64,000 bases of DNA from Calycina herbarum (GCA_001414485.1 LLEY01000002.1:496001-560000); one strand, 5' to 3'; shown: positions 13,939 to 25,776, counted from the stretch's first letter. The notes: generated by a model not told the origin, from the sequence alone. Program-made: numbers and translations.

Positions 13939-16896
13939 CTACTTGCCTCTAGTCTATATAATGTTCAAACGTGTACGTACTACAGGCTAAGTCCTGTCTA
14001 GGAACTAGCGGAAGATCTACTTCTACGACTTACTCTCCTTCTTATACGCTAGCAAGCGCTGCTCGTCTATAGAATCCTATAGAACATTTATCCTCGTATC
14101 TGAACAGCCTAGCTCGTCCTTGCTTAAACATCCGTTACCGTCGATGCCGAGTTCGAGATCGCTGTTACTTAATCTACTCTTATCGTTATCGCTACTTAAG
14201 AGCTTACTCTCCCGCGATATAAAGGCCCTAGTATCAACGGTTTTACTATTCTAGGGTCGAGTACGCGTCGTATCAACGTGGTTATAGCCTACCTCCGTAG
14301 TAATCGATAACGATATATACCGGCTAAAGCTATTTAAGAGGTACGAATTTTACTCTATTAGCTTAATAGTAAAGTCGTCGATCTTCTTTATATAGCTAGT
14401 ACTTGTAATAAGTTAGACAACTTAGACGAGAGAGACTTCTCGCTAGTTATAACTGTTCTAGACAACCGCTATAAAGGAGTAGTAGTATATAGAGTATAGA
14501 CAGAACGTAATCTCGGTTAACGTTAGTAGAGTAGCTCTAGATAATCGACTAAGGCTAGAGTTGTTAAGCGACATCGTTATATCTATACTTTATTATATAG
14601 AAGGCGCTAGTAAAGGTAATCGGCCCTCGGCACTCGAGCTTATAGCAACTCTTAACCTCTAGTTAAGAGGGGAGTATAACCTAGGATACTAGTAATAGAG
14701 CTTAGAGAGGGGTCGACGCTAGCGGGGAGGGCTCTACTAAAGAGAGCGTCTACGCTTCTTATATACTAGGCTACTATAAGATAAGGACGGCTGCTTCCGC
14801 TTAGTAGAACGTGGTTCCTTCTTATCGTCTCTAGCTAAGTCGGAGCTGTTAAGCTTATCGTCGCTATTATAACTGTATTAGCTTCCTACCTCGTTATAAC
14901 TCGGTTCTAGAGATAGATTAAGGTTAGAAAGCGATTGCCGTCGGTTAGCCGGTCTTAGACTTCTACTAGCCCTTATAGCTAATACTATAAAATTCATCTC
15001 TTACTATAGGCTCTCGTCTTTATCCTTACTATTACTTTCGTTCTTCTTCTACTCTACCTTTTACTACCTCCTCGCCTCTTTATTAATAAGAAGAGTATTA
15101 AGTATATAGTTAACTAGCTCGTGTTCGTCTACTACGTCTCGACTAGTATAAAGATAACTCTCTTAACTAAGCTAGGTCTCTGGCGACGCTTTATAATAGT
15201 ATAGAAGCGGGCTCGAAGAAGAGGTCGTAGCCTCGGAATCCGTACTAATACTATTATATAATAGCTCGCTTAAGAGACGCGAAGAAGAGGTATAAGAAGT
15301 TAGAGAGTCTAGCGTCGAAGATCCTTATTTCGTAAGCTGTAAGCGCGGAGCTAGCTTAGAGAAGTTATTAATATTATACTACCTATCGGAACTACGAGGA
15401 GAGGCTAGAGTTGTCGAGTTAATAGCTGTCTCTAGGTTATTAAAAAGTCTAGTACCTAGTGCTATTATACTTTCAGTATAAAGACTAACGTTATTAGCTT
15501 CGGCTTTGAAGATACTTAAGTTGTCGCTGCCTAGGAGGATAATTAGATTATCTATACTATGTTAGAAAAATTAGCCGTCTATTTCTATAATAGAGAGTGT
15601 AGTAGGCGTAGCTTACCTAGACTCCCGCCTAAGTTATTACTTTATACTAACCTACTCTAGTCGACAGAGCTACCTCTCTTGTCTATAGCTACTTTCTTAA
15701 CTCCGCCTATCTTATCTAGGCCTCGACCCCTCGTTATAAAGCCCTGCGCTTATAGCTTAGTAAACAGTAATTCTTCGATTATAAGAAGATCTCGGTCGTC
15801 GTCGGTTTCGTTATTATTTGCTTTGTCGCTACTGCTATAAACAGTGCTAGTACCTAGTTAGATTCCTATAAGTTAGTTACTGTCGCTATAAGCTAATATA
15901 TCTCTATTATATACCTTGAATTCCAGGCCTATAGCCTCTGTTATCAGCTGCTAGCGCTGCTGCTAGCTGCGGGGTACTAAGTAATATACTACTTAATATA
16001 ATATACTAGAGCTTATTAAGAATACTATCCTATTCTAGGGCAAGTCTACGGTAGGTTACTATGCTCTTAGAGCGCGGAGCAGTTAGCTTATAAGTATAAG
16101 GTTTAAAAGCAAAAGTAGCTATCTCGAGCGTGTAAATATAGTTAGAAGTAGTTGAGAAGTTCTCCGCTAGCTGCTAGCTATATAACTTAACTATAAAAAA
16201 GATAGCAGAGACAGGGAAATCAACGGGTTTATATAGGCTTTTTACACTGCTTTATAGAATCGGAATACGCTCTATAGCCTACTATGCTATACTAGGCTTC
16301 CTCTTTCTAACGCTCTCTTTATAAAGATACCTTAGCGTTAATATAGCCTCTCTTAAGCTAAAAGATCCGCTGTAGCTATAAGGCTCTATTACTGTTAATC
16401 CTACGCTCTTATCCTAGAATATACCTATCTATAGTAGTTATCTCTACTTTGCTATATATATTAAATAGCTAATCTTAGTATTATCTCTTAATCGACGGCG
16501 AGGCTATGAAAAGCTAAGTAAGAAGAAGCGATAATCGTTATATAAGAAGAGAGTATATAACTTCGGATATTACCTTCTTCGCCTGTCTAAAGGCTTTAGG
16601 TAGACTAGTAGACTAGTATATACTAGGCCTTTCCCGTTGCCCGGCGTCTCAGCTACTAATTCTACACCTGGCGTAGTCTAATTAGTAGATCCTTAGTAGA
16701 TCTTCTAAGGAAATGCTCCTAGCAGAGCCTTATATAATCCTGCCGCCTTAGATCAGCCCTAGGGCCACGTAATCAAGACGAATACGACATATGCTACGGC
16801 AAGAGGGAAACTTATTAGAAAGCTTCTAACGTATTATCTAACTACGGCACCTAAGGTATAGCTAGGCAGAAGACAGACCGCGTCGTCGTAAGGCAT
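13939..16896 (-). pseudogene. RIP-decayed Myb/SANT-like DNA-binding protein relic
   Basis: On the minus strand an ATG at 16,896 starts MPYDDAVCLLPSYTLGAVV, and a TAG at 13,939-13,941 closes a distance of exactly 986 codons, so any indels must compensate. Many internal TAG/TAA interrupt the frame. The last ~46 codons (13,942-14,076) read DSIDEQRLLAYKKES, then a lost-Trp helix, then TQPVVRTRLNI, the usual pattern of a C-terminal Myb/SANT-like helix-turn-helix in fungal hypothetical proteins. The middle is Ser/Arg/Pro-rich and looks disordered, with basic KKRRRS-type runs. A DNA-binding nuclear role is known for Myb domains; for this copy it is only ancestral. GC content is higher than its surroundings, but CA/TG are missing here too. 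Confidence 0.6.
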
Positions 16897-17329
16897 TTCT
16901 ACGACTAGCTGTTATACTATAACAAGGGCAGGCCTTGTCTATAGCGTCTTAGCCTCTAGAGCGCGCTGTAGTGAGAGGCAGTGATAGTACGACAACGAGG
17001 TAGATTATAAGAGGGTCTAGACGCTGTTAAGCTTGTAACTTAGCTAATACGAGGCGTACCTGCGGAGGGATCTATATTACAGCTGCTTAGCAGTATCGAA
17101 GCTGTAGAAGCGATCGTAGATTCTAGTTAAAGCTGCTCCGTACCTCGCTGGCGCGGTCTTCCTCAGCTGCGGCGTAGCCGATCAGGGGAGCCTAGCGAGA
17201 AGAGGTAGGTTTCTAGGCAGAAGAGCCGAATACGTATAAAGAGCGAGCACCGAGCGTCGTAAGGCAGAGGTTATTAGGTTGTTAAAAAGGAAGGAAGAAG
17301 GGAAAGGAGCGAGTAATAGAGTCGCGAGA

Positions 17330-17337
17330 TTTTTATA
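17330..17337 (-). promoter_or_regulatory. Possible TATA box of the Myb-like relic
   Basis: The minus strand reads TATAAAAA, 434 bp upstream of the relic ATG, preceded by a GC-rich stretch (17,338-17,375). It may be the fossil promoter; the distance implies a long 5' leader, so this is a weak call. Confidence 0.25.
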
Positions 17338-18119
17338 CCCCGCAAAAGCGGCGCCCGGCCCGTGCGCGCGCCTTGCCTAATACAGCGGTCGCAGTTTCCG
17401 TATACGAGCTTGCTGTCTAGTCTTTTACTATTTAAAATAACCTTAAAACTATAGTAGAAATAGTATAATCTATAGTAACAAGGGTTTAATAAAATATAGT
17501 TATATACTAATAAGCTATTATACTTAGCTAGGAGACTGACTAAGCTATAAAAGAAGCTACTAAATTAAGAAGAATAACTACTATACTTATATAAGAGATA
17601 AATAATATAGTAAAAGTAATAAATAATATTATAAAAGCTATTTAGACTATACTATCCTCTAAGGCTTTATATACGTTAGTATTAAGTAGTAATACTATCT
17701 TACTAAATAAGCTAATTATAATCTCTATATAAATATCTTTATTTATTTAAGTATAATATAAGATTATTATAAAGATTATAGACCTATTTACTATTAAAAG
17801 TCTTTATATAAAAAACCTTAGAAACCTATAGAGCTATGTTAATTAAGTAATTAAATAGAGTAAAAACTAATATATTAAATAGATATATATTATATTAGCT
17901 AACTAATTAAAGAGTAGAGACCTTAGTATTAAAATATTAAATAAAAATAAAGTAGATATACTAAAGTAATTTATAAATAACTAGATTAATTAAATTAGAA
18001 GAGGTATAAATATATAACTATCTATATATAGAGTTCTTATATATAGAATTAGAATAAGTATATTAAATATAGAGAAGTTTAATAAGATTAAAGTAAAGCT
18101 ACTATATAATAACTAACTA

Positions 18120-18560
18120 TTTATTCTAAACATAGATATTAAATATATTAGATAGCTATCTAGAGCTATATATATAAAGATAGCTTTAACTATTATAGTT
18201 GAGTTTACTAGCTTAGAAGACGTGAATAAGATTATTAATAAAGGTCTTATTTAGTAAGATAAGATGTTTTAATATAAGAGATATAATAGATAGTACTAAC
18301 TAAAGTAATACTATAAATGCTAAAGATATAGCTATATTAGAACCTAGTATAAAGTAAACATAGTATATAGCTATTATATAGAGGTATATAACTTAAAAGA
18401 TTACCTAATAAAGGTTAATAAGATAGTAGCTAGGAAATATACTATATATAAAGAAGTATATAAGGTATAGAATAACTAATACTTAGTTAGGAAAGTCGAA
18501 CTAGCAAAGGTAAAGGCAGTATATAATACTTAATAACTATATTATTTTATCTTAACTATA
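18120..18560 (+). pseudogene. LINE ORF1 (gag-like) relic with CCHC knuckles
   Basis: With stops read as Gln, this frame gives FTSLEDVNKIINKGLI followed by a Cys/Tyr-containing zone (about 18,310-18,470) in which the spacing of YKC-QRYSYIRTQYK and later VYSYYIEVYNLKDYL fits tandem CCHC zinc knuckles whose Cys (TGC/TGT) were largely mutated to Tyr (TAC/TAT). The tail KVELAKVKAVYNT is typical of Tad1 ORF1 ends. ORF1 proteins bind the element RNA. The C-to-Y changes are the exact product expected from RIP on the opposite strand. Confidence 0.7.
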
Positions 18561-18949
18561 AGATAAAAATAGATAAAGAAAAGCTTTACTTTTAGTATAG
18601 TAATAGTAGAGCTAAACAGAAGTTAGAGAGGATAACTAAGCTCTACTACTACTAGTATAATACCTATAGTATATTTTCCTACTACTAGTAGGTAGAGTAC
18701 TAAAAGCAAGTCACCGACGAAGAGCAGAGCACTAAAAAGAATCAATATAGAGAGTATACTAGACAGTATATAGGACGAAAATAAGAATATTATTATAAGA
18801 GAGAGTAGTTAGAGGTTAAGAAGACTATACGTACTCTTAAGATAAGCGCTAGAATCGATTATAACGAACTTAATACTTAGCTTCTAATTTAATATAAAGG
18901 AGTTATAAGGTATAATAAAAGCAGCCTTAAAATACTATAGTATAATATT

Positions 18950-21900
18950 ATAAAATCGAAGGATATAGTAATAGCTTTACTATTACAAGATCTAAAGATT
19001 TAAGAATATAATATCCTCGCTTTCTAAGAGTTATAGAAGAACTCTTTTTCTCTAACTACTTATAATCTAATCCTATACATCTTTTAACTATACTTCTCTA
19101 AAGATTATAAAGAAGCGTTAGTAAGAGTATACTTCTTTATTAATAAGAAGATTAACCTATATAAATAGATATTCATAGAATATACCTAAGACCTAATTAT
19201 ACTAGAAATTACTATAATAAATAAATCTATAAATAAAATAATAAAGATTATAATATATAATATATATAATCCTCTAAGAAGAATAGAATATAAAACTAGC
19301 TATCTACTATAACTTTAAGTAGTACTATTAATATACTAAGGCGAAGAACAGGTTATTCTAAGAGATTTTAACTTATATTATAAACTCTAGAGCAGACTAG
19401 TAATATAAGAAAGAGACCTAGAATCTAATAATCTAATAGATATTATCAACGAATTTCAGCTTAGTAGTACTCTACTAGTAAACATAGTTACCTATAATAA
19501 TAAAAACGTATGAACTTATATTAACCTCTATTATAGTATATAAGATCTTATAGATAAAGTTATTATATATAGAATAGATAAGAAGATAGATTATAACTCT
19601 AACTATCTTCTAATTATAACTTATCTAAACCTTAGAATAATAAACCGACTATAGAGAGAGATATAAGACTAGTCTAACACTAATAAGAAAGAACTCTAGA
19701 AAAGACTATTAAAAGAGCTACCTATATAACGTTCCTCTAAAACCTAGACTATATTAGATAGATATATAGATAAAGTAATAACTACTATATAATTAGCTAT
19801 TAATTATACTATACTTCTAAAGAAGTAGTCTCTAAGAGCGAGAGCTAGTTAGATAATAGAATATAAAGAGATATAAGTATAAGTTAGAAGATTAAAACGT
19901 CAGAATAGCTGATTATATATAGAGGAGAGCTAGAAGGCCTACTAAATAGCTCGTAACTAAAAGAGAAGAGTAATACGTAGATCTCTATATTAAGGATTTA
20001 GAGAGTAGATAGAAAGCGCTATAGAAAGCCTAGAGAGTATATAGAAACTAGTAAAGTAGGCTAGAAATTAAAGCGAAATAAGAGTAGTAATAATAACCCT
20101 AATACTTAAAGATCTTATAACGTAAGTTAAGTATAAAGAAGTATAAGAAAAAGTATAACTTCTTAAGATAACCTTCTTTCTAGCTCTACTAGAACCTAAT
20201 CTATAAGATATAAACGAGACTATATACTAAGATTATATTCTATTCCTAGATATTATAAAGAAAGAGATACTTTAGATAATTACTACGACGTCTCTAATAA
20301 AAGCTATAGAACTAGATAGTATAATAAACTGAATCCTTTATACTACTACTACCTAAATAGCTCTACATCTTATAAGGATATTCAACTAGAGTCTTCGCCT
20401 AGAATACTATCTAATATATTTCTAGTAGTCTATAACGATTGTCCTCTATAAGCCTAGTAAAGACGACTATACTATACCTAAGGTATATTAACTAATTATA
20501 TTAATAAATATAATAAGTAAGATTATAGACGCTATTATTATAAAGAGAATCAGTTATATAACAGAGGTATACTAACTACTTCTAAGCACTTACATAGGAG
20601 AACAGAAGAGGAGATTAATAGAGCACGTTATCTATACTATTATTAAAAAGATTTATATAGCTTAGAATTCACCTAAGCTATAGGTAGTAAGCCTTCTTCT
20701 ACTCGACGTCTCGAGAGCGTTTAACAACGTTTTATATACGAGGCTACTTTATAACCTACGTAAGCGTAGAATAGACGAAAGAATATTTAGATAGATAGCT
20801 AGCTTTTTAACAGACTAGAACATAGTTATAACCTTTGACGTATTTAAATTAAACACTTATTAAATAACGATAAGTATTCTTTAAGAGTTACTACTCTCGT
20901 CTATATTATACCTATACTATAATACTAATCTAATTAATATCTATAATTAAGAAAACAATACTCTTATAATAAGATATATTAATAATATCGTAATCTTATA
21001 ATAGAGAAGCTTAATAAAAGAGATATATAAAAGCCTAGAAAGGATAATAGAATAGACTATAATATAAGTAAAGAGATATATATTAGTATTCGTCTTAAGT
21101 AAATTCTAACTTACTTACTATATAAGAAAGTAATAAACACTAAATATAGATATAGACTATAAAATATAAATAGACTAGATAGAAGTCTACTCTTAACTAA
21201 GTTATAGATACCTAGGTATTATACTTAATATAGTATTAAACTAGAAATAATATATCTAAGATATTAGAATAAAAGTATTAAATTCTATTAGTATACTAGC
21301 TAGTCTAGCTAGCTCTATATAGAGAATAGGAATTACTAAACTTAGAAGGATCTATTAAGTAGTAGTTATCTTATAGATAATATACAGCTATTCTATATAG
21401 TTAGTTATATAAGAACGTAGAAAAGGTTATATTATAGAAATAATTAATTCTCTTAAAAGACTTTAAGCAAAAGCAGCTAGAACTATAGAAGAGGTATATA
21501 AAGTAGTATTAGGTCTAGCTCTCGATATAGAACTCTATCTCCTCTCTATAGAATAATAGATCTAGAAGACTAGTACTAAGACAGTTAAAAGAATCCTTAC
21601 TATAGATAAGATACTAGCTCTAGAAGAGTTCTATTCTAATAATTTAAATTAAGAGAGCTAAAGACTATATATAAGTCTACTAAGACATATTTATAGACGT
21701 CTATATCTACGTTAAAGTATATTAATTATAAAATAAGAGATAATCCTACTATATATCGTACTACTATAGTAATAAGGACTAAGTATATCTATTATACTAG
21801 ACGTAGAAATAGTAAAGATATAATATAAGAACTTCTTAAAGTATCTCTTAAATAGTATCTTTATCTATACTAATAGAAGTAGTATAGATAATTATATAAA

Positions 21901-22780
21901 GGCTACTATAATATCGCCTTTAACTAAATATATAAGAATAGTATATATAGGAAATAGTAAAATATTAATAGTATATACTATAGAACTTCAAGGAATTAAG
22001 CTAGCTCTATAGATCGTAGTTTAAGACTAAGAGAGTAAGAATAAAAGAAATAAAGTAGTTATCTTCATAGATAATTAAGCAGCTATTAAGACACTTTAGT
22101 ACCTAACTAGCAGATCAGGTATATATATAGCTATCGAGGTAGTAGCTCTAATAGATAAGCTATAGAAGAACTACAGAATCTAGGTTAAGATAAGATAGAT
22201 ACTAGCTTATATAAGTATCTAGGGAAATAAAGCAACAAATAAGGCGGCTAAGATTATAACAAAGTTATAATTAGAAGAGAACTAAGGAAACCTAAACATC
22301 GTTTAAGCTAAGATATACTACTTATAAGCAACTCTAAAGACATAGATTATAAGGTAGATAAGAGCTAAGTAGGTATATAAGTAGGATCTAGAACCAAGAG
22401 AGAGAGCTATATATAAATATACTTAGAAGCTAATATATAAGATTCTACGTCTCTACTAGAGGCTAAAGAAGTAGTAAAGCTCTCTACTAATCTAGATATA
22501 TATAGAAAAGATTAGATTAAGAGATTTCCTCTAAAAGAGAAATATACTAGAGTATAATAATCTAGGATATAAATATAGAGAAAGAAGATAAACTATAGAA
22601 CATATTATATTAAGATATTAAAAATTCAAAGACCTATAATAGAGGGAATTTAAGAAGAGAAGATAGTTAGATCTAAAGATAATCTTAAATAAGTTAAAAA
22701 CAGTTATAAAGATAATAAGATTTATAGAATAGACGTAACTCCTTAAGCAATTTAGAAGTTATAATATAGTGTAGAAAGAC
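18950..22780 (+). pseudogene. LINE ORF2 (endonuclease-RT-RNase H) relic
   Basis: The endonuclease start reads ILAF-EL-KNSFSLTTYN near 19,015-19,065 (family pattern LAIQEPW.N). The RT shows IGEQKRRLIEHVI near 20,593-20,635, LDVSRAFNNVLYTRLLYNLR near 20,701-20,765 (family pattern LDVSGAFDNV) and RYINNIVIL at 20,972-20,998, where the YVDDV box has both Asp codons changed GAT to AAT. RNase H shows IFIYTNRSSIDN near 21,860-21,895 and ELQGIKLAL near 21,985-22,010. The tail EYNNLGYKYRER...TIEHIIL (22,550-22,612) is the degenerate CxC..H.C motif of Tad1 elements. In the living enzyme these domains nick the target and prime reverse transcription; this copy cannot. Confidence 0.85.
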
Positions 22781-22968
22781 GAAGTAGAACGCTAGAGAGA
22801 GACTAAAGGTATAAGGATATAAGATAGCTAGTAGAAGTAGTAGCTAAGGAACCTAATATACTCTAAAAAGAATAAGCAAAGCACTTCTTTTATACTATAT
22901 ATATAGTTGTAGATAGAAGCTAGACCGTCCAGTAGAGGAGGCTACTAGTTACTATATAGTGATAAAGT

Positions 22969-23090
22969 GAAGTACGCTTGCTAAATGCGGTAAGCGTACT
23001 TCGGCAGTTGCGCCGAAGCTGGACCACTCCGGCATAGCCGCCCTACGGCGGGCGGCTGGAACCGAGTATGAATAAATCAATCAATCAATC
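22969..23090 (+). other. Intact LINE 3' end: three hairpins and (AATC)n tail
   Basis: The last ~120 bp of the LINE escaped RIP. A perfect 11-bp stem (GAAGTACGCTT at 22,969-22,979 with AAGCGTACTTC at 22,992-23,002, 12-nt loop) is followed by a 7-bp stem (CTTCGGC at 22,999-23,005 with GCCGAAG at 23,012-23,018), which partly overlaps and so competes with the first, and a third 7-bp stem (GCCGCCC at 23,037-23,043 with GGGCGGC at 23,050-23,056). The end is AATA plus four AATC units (23,071-23,090). In stringent LINEs, 3' stem-loops and short tail repeats are recognised by the reverse transcriptase; that role is inferred here. Confidence 0.8.
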
Positions 23091-23606
23091 TGTCTTTCGA
23101 TCCTTTGGTCTTGGTTTTGAAGACGCTTAAAGAAAGAAATGATGAAGTCCGGGAGTTTCTCCGGTTTAAGGAGAGGAGCATAAATACTACATGTTTTAGC
23201 TTCAGTATTTAGTGCTTATTAATGTGCATTATCCTGGTTATAATATACTGTAAATATCCAGCTCGTTATATTTTATACGGCCCCTACTCTTGGGCTTCGT
23301 CATGTGCGTGGCGTAGAATGCTGCCTGGGCCTTTTTTTTTCCTCGACCAACTTTTGGCGGGTTCCTTCGCCAGCCCCTTCTTTTCTTCTAGACGGCCTTA
23401 CATTCTCTGCCGCATTCGAAGAACAGAGCTATATTTGCAGGACAGACTATCACCCATTGGATTCAGGGACAACAGCCAGCTGTTCTTAATGCGGAGCATC
23501 ATTCAATACTGAAGATTAATTCAGGTATGGCGCACCGAAGAAACCACAATCTTGATTCCTAGCAGACTAATGCATCTTAGATATACCACTGTCAATACGG
23601 CCTAGA

Positions 23607-24077
23607 ATGGGTGACTCGCTCTCATTCGACGAGTGGAAATCGCACATTGTGCTAGTCTGTGTAGCCTGCGAAGAAGTCGTTCTATGCACCAAGACCCACG
23701 AATCTTGGACGGCCGCTTGTTCAGCTTCACGAACGGTTATGTCATTGATACCTGCCGACCCTCTTGATACACGAAAAGGCGACGACATAATAGTTAATCT
23801 GCTTTTACCTACAATCTGTTCTTCATGCTCTAAGCACGCATCGTGGCAGTCGATTTCCCTAAGCAGGAGCTTGATTGAAACATGGCAACCATACTTGGCG
23901 ATGAGAGCATTTCTGGAAGGGGACCTTTCACTGCTGGGGTCGTCGATAAGCCTTGTGCATTCTGAAGACGTCAGAAAAATGATCGGCGCCGATTATGTGA
24001 TTCAGAGCGTAGGAGTGAATCCAAGCTCTGGAGCCGCAGCACATGCCCATTCATATCTCAAGGGTGGATTTCTTTAG
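23607..24077 (+). CDS. Hypothetical protein, 156 aa, CxxC pairs
   Basis: An uninterrupted frame starts MGDSLSFDEWKSHIVLV and ends YLKGGFL with a TAG. It contains two cysteine pairs, CVAC near residue 18-21 and CSSC near residue 70-73, which could hold a metal ion. No signal peptide or membrane segment is evident; the C-terminal half looks amphipathic and mixed in composition. I do not recognise the family. It sits alone in a 2.1-kb island flanked by RIP-killed transposons, so it may be a fragment of a larger gene cut by insertions. A minus-strand frame (23,567-23,788) overlaps but looks less protein-like. Confidence 0.4.
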   Translation: MGDSLSFDEWKSHIVLVCVACEEVVLCTKTHESWTAACSASRTVMSLIPADPLDTRKGDDIIVNLLLPTICSSCSKHASWQSISLSRSLIETWQPYLAMRAFLEGDLSLLGSSISLVHSEDVRKMIGADYVIQSVGVNPSSGAAAHAHSYLKGGFL

Positions 24078-24535
24078 GGGCACAGAGGTTATCCAGGGGT
24101 AGATGTGAGGCAGGGCAGAAGCATCAATTAAACGCAGGCAAAGGTGGACATCCTTGTTATCAGGACGTACTTTTACGATTGAATCTTCGTGATTGATATT
24201 TCCATGTGAAGAAATGAAGAAACATGATAAGAGCAAGATGGAGAGGTAACTGTATATGTCTTTCGTTACCAATTGTCCTCAATATTCTTTGTATTAGTTC
24301 TCTTGCAGCATCTCACGGTCACTATCATTATCCCCGCAATCTCCAAGATAGTCTAGCTCATCTCTGGCGATGAGTCATTCACGCTCTCGATCTGATGACA
24401 ATTAGACACCTCTCCTGCTTACATCTAACTTACATTGCTATACTTGCCTCTCTTGATTTTTGAACTCGATAATAATCTGTTGTGCTGGATCTATATATAT
24501 CCCCGCATTTGATCTACTGCTTTCCCCATCATCTA

Positions 24536-24702
24536 TCCCCATATTGATCCACTATATGATCTACTATTTTGATCCACTGTATGATCTGCTATCTTGATCA
24601 GTTATATGATCACTGGTATAATCACTTGTTTTGTATCACTCGTTTTGTATCACTCGTTCCGTATTCTCGTTCCGTGTTACTCCTTCTGTATCACTTGTTC
24701 AA
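24536..24702. repeat. Degenerate short tandem repeats (TGATCYACT and TGTATCACTCG)
   Basis: The first half (24,536-24,625) is built of irregular copies of TGATCYACTATA-like words. The second half (24,630-24,702) is built of TGTATCACTCGTT-like words, with near copies CGTTCCGTATTCTCG and CTTCTGTATCACTTG. It is non-coding and not RIP mutated. Confidence 0.6.
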
Positions 24703-25695
24703 AGCGCTAACATAGCGTAATACACTCATTTGTCAGCATTCACTCCTTATATATAGACCTAGCTAGCCTACCTCTTACAATGCAATAAATTCTCCATGAC
24801 CTTCAGTACCTAATACCTTCTCAACCTAACATAATCTCTCTACAACGCTCGAGGATCGGGATGTCCAGAATTTGGCACATGCTATTTGGCTATACGAAGA
24901 CGGCTCTCTCGTTACTCCGAGTAAGGGACATAATGACGATGTTAGCGCGCTGCGGAAAGCTTCTCACGATCGTCTACTAGGCCTGCCAACAGTTTAGTCT
25001 ACTGGAAGATTGTCGATGGCTCTTCAATTTAATAGCATAATCGTAATAATTTCTAGCGGGGTGGGTTGGTAGAGGCGTACAAGCTCGGCCGGCTGTTTTG
25101 TAGAGGACCTCTTCGCGAAGTCCCTTCACAGGCGCGCTTACTCTATGAGCACTATAGAGAAGGTATTCTAGAAGTATGCGTTTGATTAGCGCGCGAACCA
25201 ATGATTATTTAAATTAGCACTAAAACTTCTTCTTAATATATATCCTAATTAGCTGTATTACGCCCATGCTCTGTGGTTAGCGCTAAATTCAGCTGACACG
25301 GCGAAAATCAGCGCTTAGTATCCTCTATAAGGATTAGCGTCAAAAGTAAAAATACTGTTTAAGAACATAACAAAAATCGGCACAGATTCCCGTTAGCAAA
25401 TTTTATATCAAAAATTAAAAATTTACAACTAAATAATCATAGTAATTGCTTTTAGTTAGTCTATACTACGTAAACTACGGTGCGAGATCTAATCTCTTAT
25501 TAAACCCTTCTCTATTTAATATAACGCTTGATATTTATAAAGCTAGACTTTAAATTTAGATAGAACTCCTCTTTAGCACCTTTCTATCCTACTCTAAGCT
25601 TTAGTTAGATAGGCTAATTTTTAATAATTATACTACTTTTCTTTATCTTAATACTTAGATCTATAGAGATCTACTTAAAATCGTAGAATACTATA

Positions 25696-25757
25696 ACGTA
25701 TTTCCTGGTCAAGTGGATCACCCGGTCGAGTAGATCACGAGAACACCAAAACGCGAC
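25696..25757. repeat. Left terminal inverted repeat of Fot1/pogo element
   Basis: This end pairs with 27,462-27,523. It still contains several CA dinucleotides and is clearly less mutated than the right end, where the same positions have become TA. Confidence 0.9.
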
Positions 25758-25776
25758 ACTCTACTTAAAATTAAAA

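Larger units (their letters stand above)
1..22965. repeat. RIP-mutated, AT-rich repeat block 1
   Basis: This whole stretch shows the signature of repeat-induced point mutation. In the first 120 bases I count 18 TA dinucleotides, 2 CA and 0 TG. Even the more GC-rich part (14,701-14,760) has several CG but no CA or TG. All long reading frames are interrupted by TAA/TAG, as expected from mutated CAA/CAG (and from TGG on the other strand). The only open frame above 60 codons (11,124-11,339) is a chance frame inside a decayed region. Recognisable relics are listed separately; about 3.0-6.7 kb and 6.9-10.3 kb read as decayed protein coding when stops are read as former Gln codons, but I cannot name the families. 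The block ends sharply at about 22,965. Confidence 0.93.
17410..23090 (+). mobile_element. Tad1-like LINE (non-LTR retrotransposon), RIP-inactivated
   Basis: Plus-strand order of relics: a gag-like zone with CCHC knuckles (about 18.1-18.55 kb), an AP-type endonuclease (about 18.95-19.65 kb), a reverse transcriptase (about 20.4-21.0 kb), RNase H (about 21.85-22.3 kb), a C-terminal zinc-finger-like tail (about 22.5-22.65 kb), then a 3' UTR and an (AATC)n tail ending at 23,090. This order is that of Tad1-clade LINEs of filamentous fungi. Both catalytic Asp codons of the RT box are mutated and stops are frequent, so the copy is dead. The 5' limit is uncertain: the sequence changes character near 17,400-17,420. 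I see no convincing target-site duplication. Confidence 0.88.
23091..25204. other. Unmutated 2.1-kb island between two RIP blocks
   Basis: Base composition returns to normal, with CA and TG abundant, between the LINE end and the next RIP block. It holds one possible gene (23,607-24,077) and one simple-repeat zone (24,536-24,702). The rest, including 23,091-23,606 and 24,703-25,204, shows no convincing coding sequence. A 73-codon minus-strand frame at 24,051-24,272 begins with a hydrophobic signal-like stretch, but it is short and overlaps the other frame. Confidence 0.7.

Noticed and set aside
1..22965. Centromere
   Set aside because: A RIP-rich transposon block would fit a centromere or subtelomere, but nothing in the sequence distinguishes it from an ordinary AT-rich isochore.
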